A stretch of DNA of 64,000 nucleotides from Candidatus Poribacteria bacterium. Its GTDB lineage: Bacteria > Poribacteria > WGA-4E > JAJDTR01. The DNA lies in NCBI GenBank assembly GCA_022827055.1, contig JAJDTR010000046.1, positions 16,646 to 80,645 of the forward strand, in the 5' to 3' direction. The notes under the pieces were generated by a model. It had not been told where the DNA came from. It was given only the letters and a program-made list of their open reading frames with translations, and did no database searches. How positions within the stretch are numbered: the stretch's first letter is position 1; the number at the start of each line of letters is the position of its first letter. Of this stretch, positions 34,490-43,898 are shown in pieces. The position numbers and the translations under genes are program-made.

Positions 34490-36463
34490 TCATCTCTGTA
34501 ACTCACAGAGATTAACTTCTGTCCACGTTACCGGGTTTCGCTTCAAACTTCGTTTCAACCATTTGCGCCCGTATATTTTCACATTATTTTCTTCGCCGTA
34601 CTGGCGCGTTTGCCTAGTAAAATCGCGATTCGAAACGACAATTAGCTGGAGCGGCGAGCCGCATTTTTCCTCGTAAATCGGTTTTGCCGCGACAATCTCA
34701 TCCACCGCATCACCTCCCGGTTTATTTCCTTCTTTACGTTGTTTGACCTGTATCAACAATCCGTTGGTTTCTTCCTGGTCCTGATAAGCGATGACATCCG
34801 CCCCTTTGTCACCGGAATAGGGTGTTAATTCAACGCGAAAACCCTGCGCTTGAAAAAGGGCAGCAACGAAAGCCTCAAAGAATGCCGGATTAAGCGCGTC
34901 AGCCTTCTCTATGGTCAATGGTGGCCCATCTTGCGGTTGGGTTTGCGTTTGTCGTAGTTCATCCAGAATCTCTTTACGAGTGACTTCAGCTTGTTCAGTG
35001 GGAAACAGAGTGCCCTGTGAAAGTTGGCGTTTTCTCTCTAGCAGTTCGTGCAAAATTATATCAAACGTCCGAAACTCGGGATGGGTTGCCATCGGTAGGT
35101 AAATATGTACGGGGCGCGTTTGTCCTATTCGGTAGACGCGGTCGCTCGCCTGATCCTCTTTGGCGGGATTCCACCAACGGCTATAGTGAATGACATGGTT
35201 AGCTTCTGTGATGTTTAGCCCAACACCGGCAGCGAGAGGGGACATGATGATAGCGTTGAAACCCGACGCGACTTGAAAACGATTAACGGCTTGTTGTCGG
35301 CTTAGCTTCATTGAATTCTCCCGTCGTGCGCTACCGGGAGTGTCACCATTCACGATAGAGATGTCCGCCAATCCGAAGCGTTCTTGGATGACACGTTTCA
35401 ACAGATGCTGTGTTTTCCGACGTTCTGCAAACAGAATCACCTTCTCTTCAGCATGAGCGATCTTTTTTAGAAGCTCTACTGTAACGAGCAATTTTGCCGA
35501 TTGTTCAATTAACTCCGGAGTAGAAACGTTCTCCCATTCAGAATCGGCTAACAGCGGATGGTCGGATATGTCGCGCAACTGGTGAAGCACCCTCAAGATA
35601 CTGTTCGGAGTCTGGGGTCCCTCTGACTCGCTCTCGTGCACGGATTGAAGCGCGGCCAAATAGCGATCAGCCTGACGCGATGGCATCTCCCGTTGGCACG
35701 CCTCGACATGGATGTGTTTTTGGGGAAGGTCATGAAGAATGTCGGTTTTTAGCCGTCTTTTGAAGTGAACTCCGATCCGTTTACGACTCTTATCTCCAAG
35801 TGCGCGAATGTCCGTATCGGGACGTTTAAGAGGATGGCAGAAGTTTCGATTGAAATTTTTGGCGCTGTCAAGATAACCCGGCGCCACAAAATCCGTAATA
35901 CACCACAAATCCATTAACGAGTTCTCAACTGGCGTACCCGTCAGCGCGAGCCGAAAATCGGTTTTAAGCGCTTTCACCGCGTTGGTGACCAATGTTCCCG
36001 GTGTCTTGATGCGCTGTGCTTCATCAATCACAACAGCAGCCCAAGGAATCAAGCCCAAATCCAACTGAAAATCGCGAACGGTTTCATAGGTAGTGAGCAC
36101 CAGCTTGGCAGTACGGAGTCTGTCCACATCAAGTCCCCCGCGTCGTTGACGTAATTCCGGGAATCGCTCTGCGCCTTCAATTTCCGGCATTTCGTAGCCA
36201 ATTTCACGCTTAAAGGCTTGTAGTTCTTTTCCGTACAACGTAATGAAATCCAATGAGCCCCTATCAAAAAACTTCGGATATTCCGATTGCCAATTTTCCA
36301 ATAGCGCAATGGGAGCAACTATCAGGTACGGTTGTTCAGAGCTATATTTTGCATGATGCCATTCCAGAAAACAGAGCACTTGCAGTGTTTTGCCAAGTCC
36401 CATGTCGTCAGCGAGCAAACCGCCGGGATATTTTTTTCTCCCATAGTCGCTGTGCCCATGCAA
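34490..36463 (-). CDS. zorD: ZorD, C-terminal part: SNF2 helicase with Mrr-like nuclease domain (frameshifted)
   Basis: This frame carries Walker A 'LADDMGLGKTLQ', DExx-box 'VVIDEAQRIKTPG', the helicase C-lobe with 'SPLAAGVGLNITEANHVIHY' and 'DRVYRIGQTRPVHIY', and a C-terminal Mrr-type PD-(D/E)XK domain ('FFEAFVAALFQAQGF', 'SGDKGADVIAY', 'LLIQVKQR'). It joins the upstream frame (36408-37856) if one A is removed from an A7 run, giving about 1121 residues, close to known type I ZorD (about 1085). Real residues of this part start at 'YPGGLLADD'; the first 11 codons of the open frame are out of frame with the gene. ZorD is the DNA-processing effector of Zorya. The 356 bp downstream (34134-34489) hold no gene. 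Confidence 0.9.
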   Translation of the reverse strand: MHGHSDYGRKKYPGGLLADDMGLGKTLQVLCFLEWHHAKYSSEQPYLIVAPIALLENWQSEYPKFFDRGSLDFITLYGKELQAFKREIGYEMPEIEGAERFPELRQRRGGLDVDRLRTAKLVLTTYETVRDFQLDLGLIPWAAVVIDEAQRIKTPGTLVTNAVKALKTDFRLALTGTPVENSLMDLWCITDFVAPGYLDSAKNFNRNFCHPLKRPDTDIRALGDKSRKRIGVHFKRRLKTDILHDLPQKHIHVEACQREMPSRQADRYLAALQSVHESESEGPQTPNSILRVLHQLRDISDHPLLADSEWENVSTPELIEQSAKLLVTVELLKKIAHAEEKVILFAERRKTQHLLKRVIQERFGLADISIVNGDTPGSARRENSMKLSRQQAVNRFQVASGFNAIIMSPLAAGVGLNITEANHVIHYSRWWNPAKEDQASDRVYRIGQTRPVHIYLPMATHPEFRTFDIILHELLERKRQLSQGTLFPTEQAEVTRKEILDELRQTQTQPQDGPPLTIEKADALNPAFFEAFVAALFQAQGFRVELTPYSGDKGADVIAYQDQEETNGLLIQVKQRKEGNKPGGDAVDEIVAAKPIYEEKCGSPLQLIVVSNRDFTRQTRQYGEENNVKIYGRKWLKRSLKRNPVTWTEVNLCELQR

Positions 36464-37856
36464 TCCCCTCCTCTTGATGCGGAAGGAGTTCTACCTCCTG
36501 CTTCAGGTTCGGTGAAGGTTCAAGTAGATGACGAAACGGTTCTTCAACCGGCGGATCAGGTGTCGGTTTAACGTAACTAGGTTTTTCAATGTTCCCCTCA
36601 ATTATCAAGACCGGATGTTCAAACTTTTCATCTGGCCCCGGACGTTTCTTTCGGCGTTTGAGGCGCTTTTCGATGAAAGGAAGATATTGCTCAACCTCGG
36701 AAACAGGAAGCTGACTATCTTTCCATGTCACTGTTGTTTTGCCCGTCTCTTTTGCCTGCGCAATGACACCCTTCAGTTCGGTTAGTTCTCGATCATCCTT
36801 GACCGGAATCTTTGTGTGCTTTCCATCCTTGTCTTCAACGATAATGCCGGGAATCCAGTCACTCTTGTAAGGGGAAATGAATGGATAAACTTTTGGCTGG
36901 TAGACCCCAATCTCACGGACGCGATCGCTGAATGACAAACCATCTTCATCGGGTGGGTCCAGTTCTATGATTTCCGGATTGAAATAGCCCTGTGGATGTT
37001 TGGCAATCTCGTCCAGTTCCTCACGGGAAACGCGACGGTAACGCTTGACGGCTTCTAACGCCTCGCACTGATCTTCCCGGAACAACACGCGCGTTCGTGC
37101 TCCATCGGGTTGCGAGATGTTGTACACAGTTTTGATGTTCAGATCTTGGTCAAACACCTCCTCAAATTGCGTGCTGTCAACTCCATCTACGTCAGGGATG
37201 ATCTCAATGCCATCCCCCGCCGCTCGCAGACGCAAGCGAACCGTTTTCGGCGCGACGACTTCCTCTTGGTTCAGATATCCGTCAAGTTCAACCCCAGTTT
37301 GTTTCGCAAGCCCTTTGATTTTTGCAAATTCAATCAAATTAGCCTGATAGTTCTTATCTCCCTCGTGTCGATTATTGAACGCATCCAATTCCTCCAGGAG
37401 CAAGAATTGTTCACCTGTCAGGAGATACGTCCACTTCGGCGTCAAACGCAACACGCATCCAATCCGTTCCGGATGCAAGGGTTTTCGATCCGGCTGTAGA
37501 AACTGATAATTGTAACGAAACGCCGTTTCCCTGAGTGTTCTGTCGGAGCGAATCTCAAGGTCAAATGGATAAGGATCGGGCAAACCGAGCAAACTCTGTG
37601 CAACGAAGTCGAGACGACATACTTCCTCACATGGTATGAAAATGTCCGTATCCGACGCTTCTGCTTGACCGTTATCAAGCAGTTCCTTAAGCAACACCCA
37701 CTGTGCCTGAGCCTGATAGGCATCCGCAGGCAAGTTTTCCGCGTATTCGCTTACAGAAAGACTATCTGTCGGAGCGGTAAACCGGATACCTGTTTGCGTC
37801 TCCTGCCAATGGAATTGTAACGGTTCAGACTTTCTCTTACCGAATAGGTCCAACAT
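36408..37856 (-). CDS. zorD: ZorD, N-terminal part (frameshifted at A7 run)
   Basis: This 482-residue frame starts at ATG 37856, with GGAG upstream and 5 nt after zorC. It holds the regulatory N-terminal region of ZorD and the start of the SNF2 domain ('ELLPHQEEGIAWAQRLWEKK'). After 'WEKK' it runs into seven unrelated residues and a stop, whereas the +1 frame continues with 'YPGGLLADDMGLGKT'. The cause is one extra A in AAAAAAA (plus-strand T7 at 36431-36437). This could be a true disruption, a consensus error or a site where polymerase slippage restores the frame. Confidence 0.88.
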   Translation of the reverse strand: MLDLFGKRKSEPLQFHWQETQTGIRFTAPTDSLSVSEYAENLPADAYQAQAQWVLLKELLDNGQAEASDTDIFIPCEEVCRLDFVAQSLLGLPDPYPFDLEIRSDRTLRETAFRYNYQFLQPDRKPLHPERIGCVLRLTPKWTYLLTGEQFLLLEELDAFNNRHEGDKNYQANLIEFAKIKGLAKQTGVELDGYLNQEEVVAPKTVRLRLRAAGDGIEIIPDVDGVDSTQFEEVFDQDLNIKTVYNISQPDGARTRVLFREDQCEALEAVKRYRRVSREELDEIAKHPQGYFNPEIIELDPPDEDGLSFSDRVREIGVYQPKVYPFISPYKSDWIPGIIVEDKDGKHTKIPVKDDRELTELKGVIAQAKETGKTTVTWKDSQLPVSEVEQYLPFIEKRLKRRKKRPGPDEKFEHPVLIIEGNIEKPSYVKPTPDPPVEEPFRHLLEPSPNLKQEVELLPHQEEGIAWAQRLWEKKISRRFAR

Positions 37857-37861
37857 GGTAG

Positions 37862-39271
37862 TTATGCTCCTAATCGATAACTTCGCAATGGCTCAATTCC
37901 GAGTTCACGCCTATTCCACCATGCAAATTTTCTTTGCCAATAATACCGTTCAGAGCCGATATGATCCACACGATGTGTGGCCAACGATTGATCACGTAAC
38001 TCGGTTATGTGATATTCCGAATCTCCCAACTCAAAGGGGCGCGAGGCGTTGTCATAGACATAGCAAGCACCCTCTGTGCTAATCTCAACAAAGGTATAAC
38101 CACCCATCTGAATTATAAATGCGTACTGACTACCCTTACCCCCTTTTAACCTAGCGGGTTGCCGTTCCATGTAGTATTGTCTAGCTTGAAGGTCATTAGT
38201 AAAAAGAGATTCGGCATTCCTACGCAACACGGGACGACACGAATCAATATGGCCAGAATCAGTCTCTCCGAGATACGCCAACCAGAACGCTCTTCGGTAG
38301 GCAAACTTCGGATCGTTACATGCTCGGGCAACGACATCAAAGAAAAAGCGAATATCTTCTTCTGTAATCCAACGCGTAAAAATTCGCAACGCCTTATCAG
38401 ACACATCTCGCCAACGCACAGTCCCACCTGCAACGCGCGGGTCTCCCCAGTTTCTAAGAACGTAGGACTGAACGGGCTGCCGCAAATCCTCGGAAGCGTC
38501 AAGCCCCAGTTTTTCAATAGTTCCCGACACGATAGCACGGTTTGTTTTGTCATCTCTATGCATCTCGACAAATTCCATGATGTCGACAACCAACTCCCTA
38601 TTGAGACGGCCGCTATGCGCCACATAGGCCTCTGCAACAGCGCCAAAATAACGATAGCCGTGCGTATGGTCAGGTAGATTGAGATATGACCAAACATCCG
38701 ATAATCTCACTTGTGCGCGCAACAGATTCATCGCGACCCGAGTAGCTCCGTTCTCTTCACAATACCACGCTAAATTATCTCTGAGGTTCAGAACAAATCT
38801 CCGGCGTCCATCATAATCGGCAAGATGCCTTCTGACAAACGCGCGTAGCAAGTTTGCTCCCCGTGCATCCCACGCTTTCAGTAGGGCATCGAAAACCCCG
38901 AGCAACGCGCTAATGCTGAAACGGTTTTCAATGAGTTGGAGGGCATCGTGGAGTTCCTCCGGCATATCCACAATTCGGAATAATCTGTCTTCGGAGAAGG
39001 TCAACGCCCATGCAAGCCTACGGATGCGCTTAAGCGAATCAAACTCGGTATGCAGCCTTCCAGTTCGGATCGCATTGAGGAAGAGGCGATAAATTTGGCG
39101 TAAATCTTCCCGCTCTGGAACATTATTCATATTCTTTTGTTCCCTTTCAATTTTCTCCAAATCCGCACGTATCTCCAGCGGAATTGTAGTAGGCTTCGGC
39201 GCGCGACCAGTGAACGCGTCCGCATTAAAATTAAATTGAAGCAGTTCTCTAGCGATATTCACGATTCCCAT
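37862..39271 (-). CDS. zorC: ZorC, EH-signature domain protein of type I Zorya
   Basis: This is a soluble protein of 469 residues from ATG 39271 (a TTG at 39286 would add five). The C-terminal EH-signature region is recognisable: 'YAFIIQMGGYTFVEISTEGA', 'CYVYDNASRPFELG' and 'RVDHIGSERYYWQRKF', with the conserved Glu and His. Most of the protein is helical. In type I Zorya, ZorC binds DNA and works with ZorD downstream of the ZorAB motor. The start overlaps the zorB end by 23 nt and the stop is 5 nt from zorD, consistent with one operon. E. coli ZorC is somewhat longer (about 560). Confidence 0.85.
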   Translation of the reverse strand: MGIVNIARELLQFNFNADAFTGRAPKPTTIPLEIRADLEKIEREQKNMNNVPEREDLRQIYRLFLNAIRTGRLHTEFDSLKRIRRLAWALTFSEDRLFRIVDMPEELHDALQLIENRFSISALLGVFDALLKAWDARGANLLRAFVRRHLADYDGRRRFVLNLRDNLAWYCEENGATRVAMNLLRAQVRLSDVWSYLNLPDHTHGYRYFGAVAEAYVAHSGRLNRELVVDIMEFVEMHRDDKTNRAIVSGTIEKLGLDASEDLRQPVQSYVLRNWGDPRVAGGTVRWRDVSDKALRIFTRWITEEDIRFFFDVVARACNDPKFAYRRAFWLAYLGETDSGHIDSCRPVLRRNAESLFTNDLQARQYYMERQPARLKGGKGSQYAFIIQMGGYTFVEISTEGACYVYDNASRPFELGDSEYHITELRDQSLATHRVDHIGSERYYWQRKFAWWNRRELGIEPLRSYRLGA

Positions 39272-40097
39272 CCAGTAATTTGTCAAGTTGCTTTTCTGCG
39301 TTTGTCCGCACTCGAAACTCTACCCGCCGCGATTCTTCCGGAATCTCCTTCGACAAACGTGTTCTGATCGTTCCCCATGTGGTGGTTGCTTTGGGAATAT
39401 GTGTTTTGATTGTACCCCAAGTAGTCATTGTATGATGGCCAGACTTTCCCTGGTCTTCATTCCTATTTGCAATCGTAATTGACTTAATCAATTTGCTTGA
39501 GGATAAGCCATTGGCAGTTAAATACTGCTTTAGCCATTCTTTGTGTTTCTCACTGATACCGGGTATATCAAGGACATATTGAAGAACGTTCCTCGTTCTG
39601 TCCTGTGATAGTTCCATATTGCGAATATAAGCCACCTTTTTGTCTTTTTCCCCAATCCATTCGCTTGAAGTGTGTCCTTCAATCCGAATTTCCGCGAGAT
39701 CATTGATGTATTTAGAGTCCCTTAAAATTCGGACGTAGCGCGGGAAAAAATCGTCTAATATGCCCTGGAATTGCGGACGAACTTCTGCTTTACCGGGCTC
39801 AAATAACACCTCAGGCTCTTTAAAACGAATAGAAATTTTCTCCTTGTCCAAGACCGCCTGCCATTTCTCCAGATCTTTTTCAAACTCTTTCTTGAGGTCA
39901 AAGTATAAATCTTCTCGTAATTTCATGTAAGCCTTGACAATTTCCACTAGACGGTCCTCTTGTTCAGACAAGTTCAACATGACGAAGGAGAGAAGAAGTA
40001 CAAAAATCAGCAGTAGCCCTGCCATCAAGTCACCCAACGAAAGACTGAAAGGGTTCTCGTCTACGAGTTTTCTGGATTCAGACGGCGTTCTTCGCAT
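39249..40097 (-). CDS. zorB: ZorB, MotB/OmpA-like stator subunit of Zorya
   Basis: This 282-residue protein has one N-terminal membrane helix, 'LSLGDLMAGLLLIFVLLLSF', carrying Asp23 at the position of the proton-binding Asp of MotB/ZorB. A coiled linker and a C-terminal OmpA-like peptidoglycan-binding domain follow ('IRIEGHTSSEW', 'LSQDRTRNVLQYVL', 'RRVEFRVRTNAEK'). Between helix and last strand of that domain lies a 14-residue tandem duplication ('TTWGTIKTHIPKA' / 'TTWGTIRTRLSKE'), which is unusual. It is 11 nt downstream of zorA. Confidence 0.9.
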   Translation of the reverse strand: MRRTPSESRKLVDENPFSLSLGDLMAGLLLIFVLLLSFVMLNLSEQEDRLVEIVKAYMKLREDLYFDLKKEFEKDLEKWQAVLDKEKISIRFKEPEVLFEPGKAEVRPQFQGILDDFFPRYVRILRDSKYINDLAEIRIEGHTSSEWIGEKDKKVAYIRNMELSQDRTRNVLQYVLDIPGISEKHKEWLKQYLTANGLSSSKLIKSITIANRNEDQGKSGHHTMTTWGTIKTHIPKATTTWGTIRTRLSKEIPEESRRVEFRVRTNAEKQLDKLLDGNREYR

Positions 40098-40108
40098 TAC
40101 CTTTTACC

Positions 40109-42448
40109 TCACCGGGGTTGTAATCGTTCCATCATATCGTTCAATACTTCAACATTTTCCCCTAGTGCTTCAACACCTCCAGCTAGTGCGGATGCAGCAT
40201 TAGACAACTGAGTGGAAAATGAGTTGAGGTACTCATTGATCGAATCGCGAGTGGTTGCGGAATAATTAGTCAAGCCACTTTCAATTTCTGTGAAGATGCC
40301 CTGTAACCCGTCATCAATCGTTTGGAAGCGTTGAGCAAAGTCGTTGAGCGTTTGATTGGACCTCTCAAGGGCATCCTCAATTCTTGCAATCGTGGTACTG
40401 TTCGCTTCAAGATATCTTCGGTTCTCTCGGTTGAACTCTTCACTAGCTCTTGTCAGATTCTGCCCTGCAACTTGAAGTTGATTCGCTCCTGTAGTTAACA
40501 GTCCTGAAAATTCTTTGGTTGTGTCAATCAGTTCGCGGACGTTTCCAATGCTTGAGTCCATTTGTTCCAACATTTCGCGTCCTTTTGTGAGCGTCTCCTG
40601 GGAGTTAGTGAGCTGCTCGTCAATAGCTTTGAATTGGGCAGCTTGCAACTCTAATAGATGATTGACGCTCTTTTCTCCACTCTTGAAAATGGCGTCCAGG
40701 CGCTCTGCAGCTAGATTTACTTGTTCGCGCATTTGCTTAATCATTTCCGAGGATTCTTTAGAGGCTTGTGACGTACTGGAATCAAGAGCATCTTTAAGTT
40801 GTATAATCGTCGATCTAAGTGTTTCAGTGCTCTGATCGAAAATTCTCGCCATTTCTTCTAACCGTTTTTCCATCTGCTGATTAACACTTTCTGTTGTCTT
40901 GGCCTGAGCGTCAGTCGCCCCTTTATTCGCTTCTTTGAGTGCTTCAAGCATATCCTGGAAGGTTTTCTCCATCTCCTTTCTCTGTTCTTCAGATTTCTCG
41001 CTCATCAATTCACGAGTCCCATCAATCTGCTCTTGGACACTCTCTATCATTTTTGATATTTGCCCGGGTAAATCCTTCAGACCTTCACTTGCTTCGCCGA
41101 CCGTTTCAGCAAGCTTTTCGATTTGTTCCATGGCTGCCCCGGAAAGCGAAGTCTTAAATTCCTCTACGAGTTCCTTAATGGCATCTATAGAGGATTCCTC
41201 TTTTTCCTCGCGCAATCTTTCGACGGCTTTGTTCAATTTTTCAAGACTGGATTCCAATTGTTCACGTACGGCATTGCTGAAGGCTTCAGGGGCGTTCTGA
41301 AGTTCATGGATAATTTCTGTTTGTCCCTGTGTCATTTCACTTTTAATACCTTCAACGGCAGTTCCTAGCTTCTTAAAATTCGATTCTAGCTTGTCGCCGA
41401 TAGCATTGCTAAGGGCTTCGGAGGTCTCGTCGAGTTTCTGAATAATCTCTGTTTTCCCCCGTAACATCTCATCTTTAATACTGCCAATAGCGGTCTCTAG
41501 TTTGCTGAAATTCGGTTCCAACTGTTCGCCAATAGCAGTCGGGGCATTGTCAAGTTTCTGAATAATTTTCTCTTGTTCCCGTTCCATTGCACCTTTAATT
41601 TCGGCAATGGCAGCACGCAGGGCATCAAAGCGCTGCCCCAATTTGTAATCAATCGCAGTTGCAAAGTCTGTCGCGACTGATTTAAGTGCAGCGGTTTGTT
41701 GTTCAAGTTCGTCTTCCTGGCGATACGAGATTTGCTCTTGGGTTGTCAGCGTAAATAGCTGATCGAGTGCGCGTTGTAGATTCGCAATTGCCTGACTTAC
41801 TCTCCCGATGCGCCACTTTTCCATACCGTTGAAAACAAGTGAAGTCAGCATTCCCCAGACAGATGTCACAAAAGCAGTTGATACCCCCGATAGGAGTATT
41901 TGAATCGCGCTCCGAATTTCTTCCGTCTGTGTAAAGTTAATACCGGAAAATGGTATCAACCCCCGGACCAACCCGACAAAGGTACCAAGAATTCCGAATC
42001 CAACTAGCAAGGCGGGCACGCTATTCCAAAATCTAAGATTTAAATGTTGCTCCAACAGACGGTCTTCGCTGAAGAAAAGCGATGCTTCGTCTGTTTTGTA
42101 CGCCACCGATTGATTCTCACCACGCTCACGTGTAATGAGGGAGCCCTCAAATTCCTGCCACGCCTCTGTGAGTTTCACTTTGCCCGAGAACTTCTCGGTA
42201 GCGATCGTCCTCTCTTTATTGGAAAATATCTCCTTCAATTCATGCAGATGCCTGGGTTGAGCAGGACTGTCATACTTTAGTATGTCCTTAATTAAACCGC
42301 AAATCAAGCGACGTTGGATAAAAGTTCTTACAAAGAAATAAAAACCAAAAATAAGGAATGCAGTACCAATGATATATACAAAGACATCCGAAATCTGGTC
42401 ATCGGTTGCCTCCCTCCATGGGAGTAGCAAATCAATGAACTCGCTCAT
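40109..42448 (-). CDS. zorA: ZorA, MotA/ExbB-like motor subunit with long coiled-coil tail
   Basis: This 779-residue protein has membrane helices near residues 20-42, 143-164 and 182-207. The MotA/TolQ/ExbB signature is 'ALLVGFGILGTFVGLVRGL' and 'LLSGVSTAFVTSVWGMLTSL'. The remaining about 530 residues form a long coiled coil rich in Glu, Lys, Gln and Ala, including a run of about 44-residue repeats (266 to about 430). In Zorya the ZorA tail reaches into the cytoplasm and relays phage sensing from the ZorAB motor to the effectors; the size is close to the E. coli protein (729). AAGGAG lies 7 nt before the ATG. The gene starts 36 bp after the DUF58 gene. Confidence 0.92.
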   Translation of the reverse strand: MSEFIDLLLPWREATDDQISDVFVYIIGTAFLIFGFYFFVRTFIQRRLICGLIKDILKYDSPAQPRHLHELKEIFSNKERTIATEKFSGKVKLTEAWQEFEGSLITRERGENQSVAYKTDEASLFFSEDRLLEQHLNLRFWNSVPALLVGFGILGTFVGLVRGLIPFSGINFTQTEEIRSAIQILLSGVSTAFVTSVWGMLTSLVFNGMEKWRIGRVSQAIANLQRALDQLFTLTTQEQISYRQEDELEQQTAALKSVATDFATAIDYKLGQRFDALRAAIAEIKGAMEREQEKIIQKLDNAPTAIGEQLEPNFSKLETAIGSIKDEMLRGKTEIIQKLDETSEALSNAIGDKLESNFKKLGTAVEGIKSEMTQGQTEIIHELQNAPEAFSNAVREQLESSLEKLNKAVERLREEKEESSIDAIKELVEEFKTSLSGAAMEQIEKLAETVGEASEGLKDLPGQISKMIESVQEQIDGTRELMSEKSEEQRKEMEKTFQDMLEALKEANKGATDAQAKTTESVNQQMEKRLEEMARIFDQSTETLRSTIIQLKDALDSSTSQASKESSEMIKQMREQVNLAAERLDAIFKSGEKSVNHLLELQAAQFKAIDEQLTNSQETLTKGREMLEQMDSSIGNVRELIDTTKEFSGLLTTGANQLQVAGQNLTRASEEFNRENRRYLEANSTTIARIEDALERSNQTLNDFAQRFQTIDDGLQGIFTEIESGLTNYSATTRDSINEYLNSFSTQLSNAASALAGGVEALGENVEVLNDMMERLQPR

Positions 42449-42484
42449 GACTCTCCTTTTGAATAATTGATTTCAGGGAACACG

Positions 42485-43849
42485 TTAAATCTGCGACTTT
42501 GCCTTAAGCTCAAGATACTTATTCACCACCTCCATCGTCAACTGGTGTGCCGGGACATCGAGTGTAATGACGCCCCGACTCCGCAGAATCTCCAACGTTG
42601 CCTGTTTCTCCTGTAGCAACCTCTCGGCGATCGCCCGCTGGTAGACGACTTTGGAACTCGTCGGTTTCTGCGTAGCAAGTGCGATAATCCCGGAATCCGT
42701 CAACGTCACGCAGGCGATGAGATGGTGTCTGGCAAGCGTCGTCACATAATGGGCGAGGCTTTCCGCCGCATCCCGATCCAAGATGTCGGTAAAAAGGATA
42801 ATCAGCGCGCGTTTGCGCTGTTTCGACGCCAAGAATTTGAAGGCGGTCTCGAAATCCGGTTCAACCGGATAAACCTGCAAGGCGAAGGTGGCTTCCAGCA
42901 TGGCGAGGAACTGCTTCTTTCCCGGTTTGGGGTCTAGATATCGGTGGACGGCGTCCGAAAAAGCAATCAATCCCACTTTGTCCCCCTTGAGCGTTGACAC
43001 GTAGCTTGTCATGAGGGTGGTATTGATGGCGTAATCGAGTTTAATCATCGCTTGTCCCGAGATTGACGCCGCGTCCAGTGCGCTTTCCTGTTCCTGTGCT
43101 TCTGTCAATATCGGCGATGCCATCAACCTTCCGGCGTCCAACATTATCACCACGTCTTGACTCCGTTCGGTTTCAAACTCGCGGACAATCGGTTTTTGGT
43201 GTCTTGATGTCGCCTTCCAGTCTACTCGGCGGATGTCATCGTCGGGAGCGTAATCACGCAGCCGTTCAAATTCCGTCCCCTCACCAAACTGTCGTGAGTT
43301 TTTCAGCCCAAGTTGACCCAGCAGTCCACGTCTAACCAGCAGTTCGTACTGTCGAATGGCGAGCAGATTGGGATAGACCTTGACCTCCGCCCCCGCTTCA
43401 ATCCGACGTTGACGAATAATCAGCCCCAAAATCCCCCAACACTGGACGTGGATGTCCCCAAAATGATAGATGCCGCGGCGTGACGGGGTAAGTCGGTAAG
43501 TGACGCTTTCGGTTGCGCCCGGCGCCGCATAAACCTCGTGAATAACGCGGTCAAACCGAAACGTCGGGGGGAAATCATCTTTCAGGTGCAACCGTAAATC
43601 GTGGCGAGAACGGTTAGCAACGCGCAGTGTTACCACATTTTCCGCACCCAATGAGAACTTGGAGTTCATCAGGCGGGCAACTTCAACCTTAGTGAACAGG
43701 GGCGTGTTCACGTAATCGACGACGCAAACGATGGAGAGCAGCGTCAGATAGACGGCGTCAATAACCAACAAATTCGGCGCAACCGAGTAAAGCATAATCG
43801 GAATTGCCGATGGCAGTAGAAAGCCGAGCAGTCGTTTACTAAATCTCAT
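42485..43849 (-). CDS. DUF58 family protein (VWA-like), MoxR partner
   Basis: This 454-residue protein has two N-terminal hydrophobic segments (about 8-45), a beta-rich part and then the DUF58 signature 'EFERLRDYAPDDDIRRVDWK', 'REFETERSQDVVIMLDAGRL'. The last reads as a degenerate VWA-type metal site. DUF58 proteins work with MoxR AAA+ ATPases in assembly or activation of membrane complexes. It lies 49 nt downstream of the moxR stop and 36 nt upstream of zorA on the same strand, so zorABCD may be read from the moxR promoter. Confidence 0.9.
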   Translation of the reverse strand: MRFSKRLLGFLLPSAIPIMLYSVAPNLLVIDAVYLTLLSIVCVVDYVNTPLFTKVEVARLMNSKFSLGAENVVTLRVANRSRHDLRLHLKDDFPPTFRFDRVIHEVYAAPGATESVTYRLTPSRRGIYHFGDIHVQCWGILGLIIRQRRIEAGAEVKVYPNLLAIRQYELLVRRGLLGQLGLKNSRQFGEGTEFERLRDYAPDDDIRRVDWKATSRHQKPIVREFETERSQDVVIMLDAGRLMASPILTEAQEQESALDAASISGQAMIKLDYAINTTLMTSYVSTLKGDKVGLIAFSDAVHRYLDPKPGKKQFLAMLEATFALQVYPVEPDFETAFKFLASKQRKRALIILFTDILDRDAAESLAHYVTTLARHHLIACVTLTDSGIIALATQKPTSSKVVYQRAIAERLLQEKQATLEILRSRGVITLDVPAHQLTMEVVNKYLELKAKSQI

Positions 43850-43898
43850 GCGGGTGTTTACCTGTTGTCAAAATCACGGACGAAACTGGGGGCGCGGA

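Noticed and set aside
36425..36445. programmed -1 frameshift in zorD
   Set aside because: The -1 frame after the A7 run reads out of register; the correct continuation needs +1 (or loss of one A), so a classical -1 slippery site does not fit.
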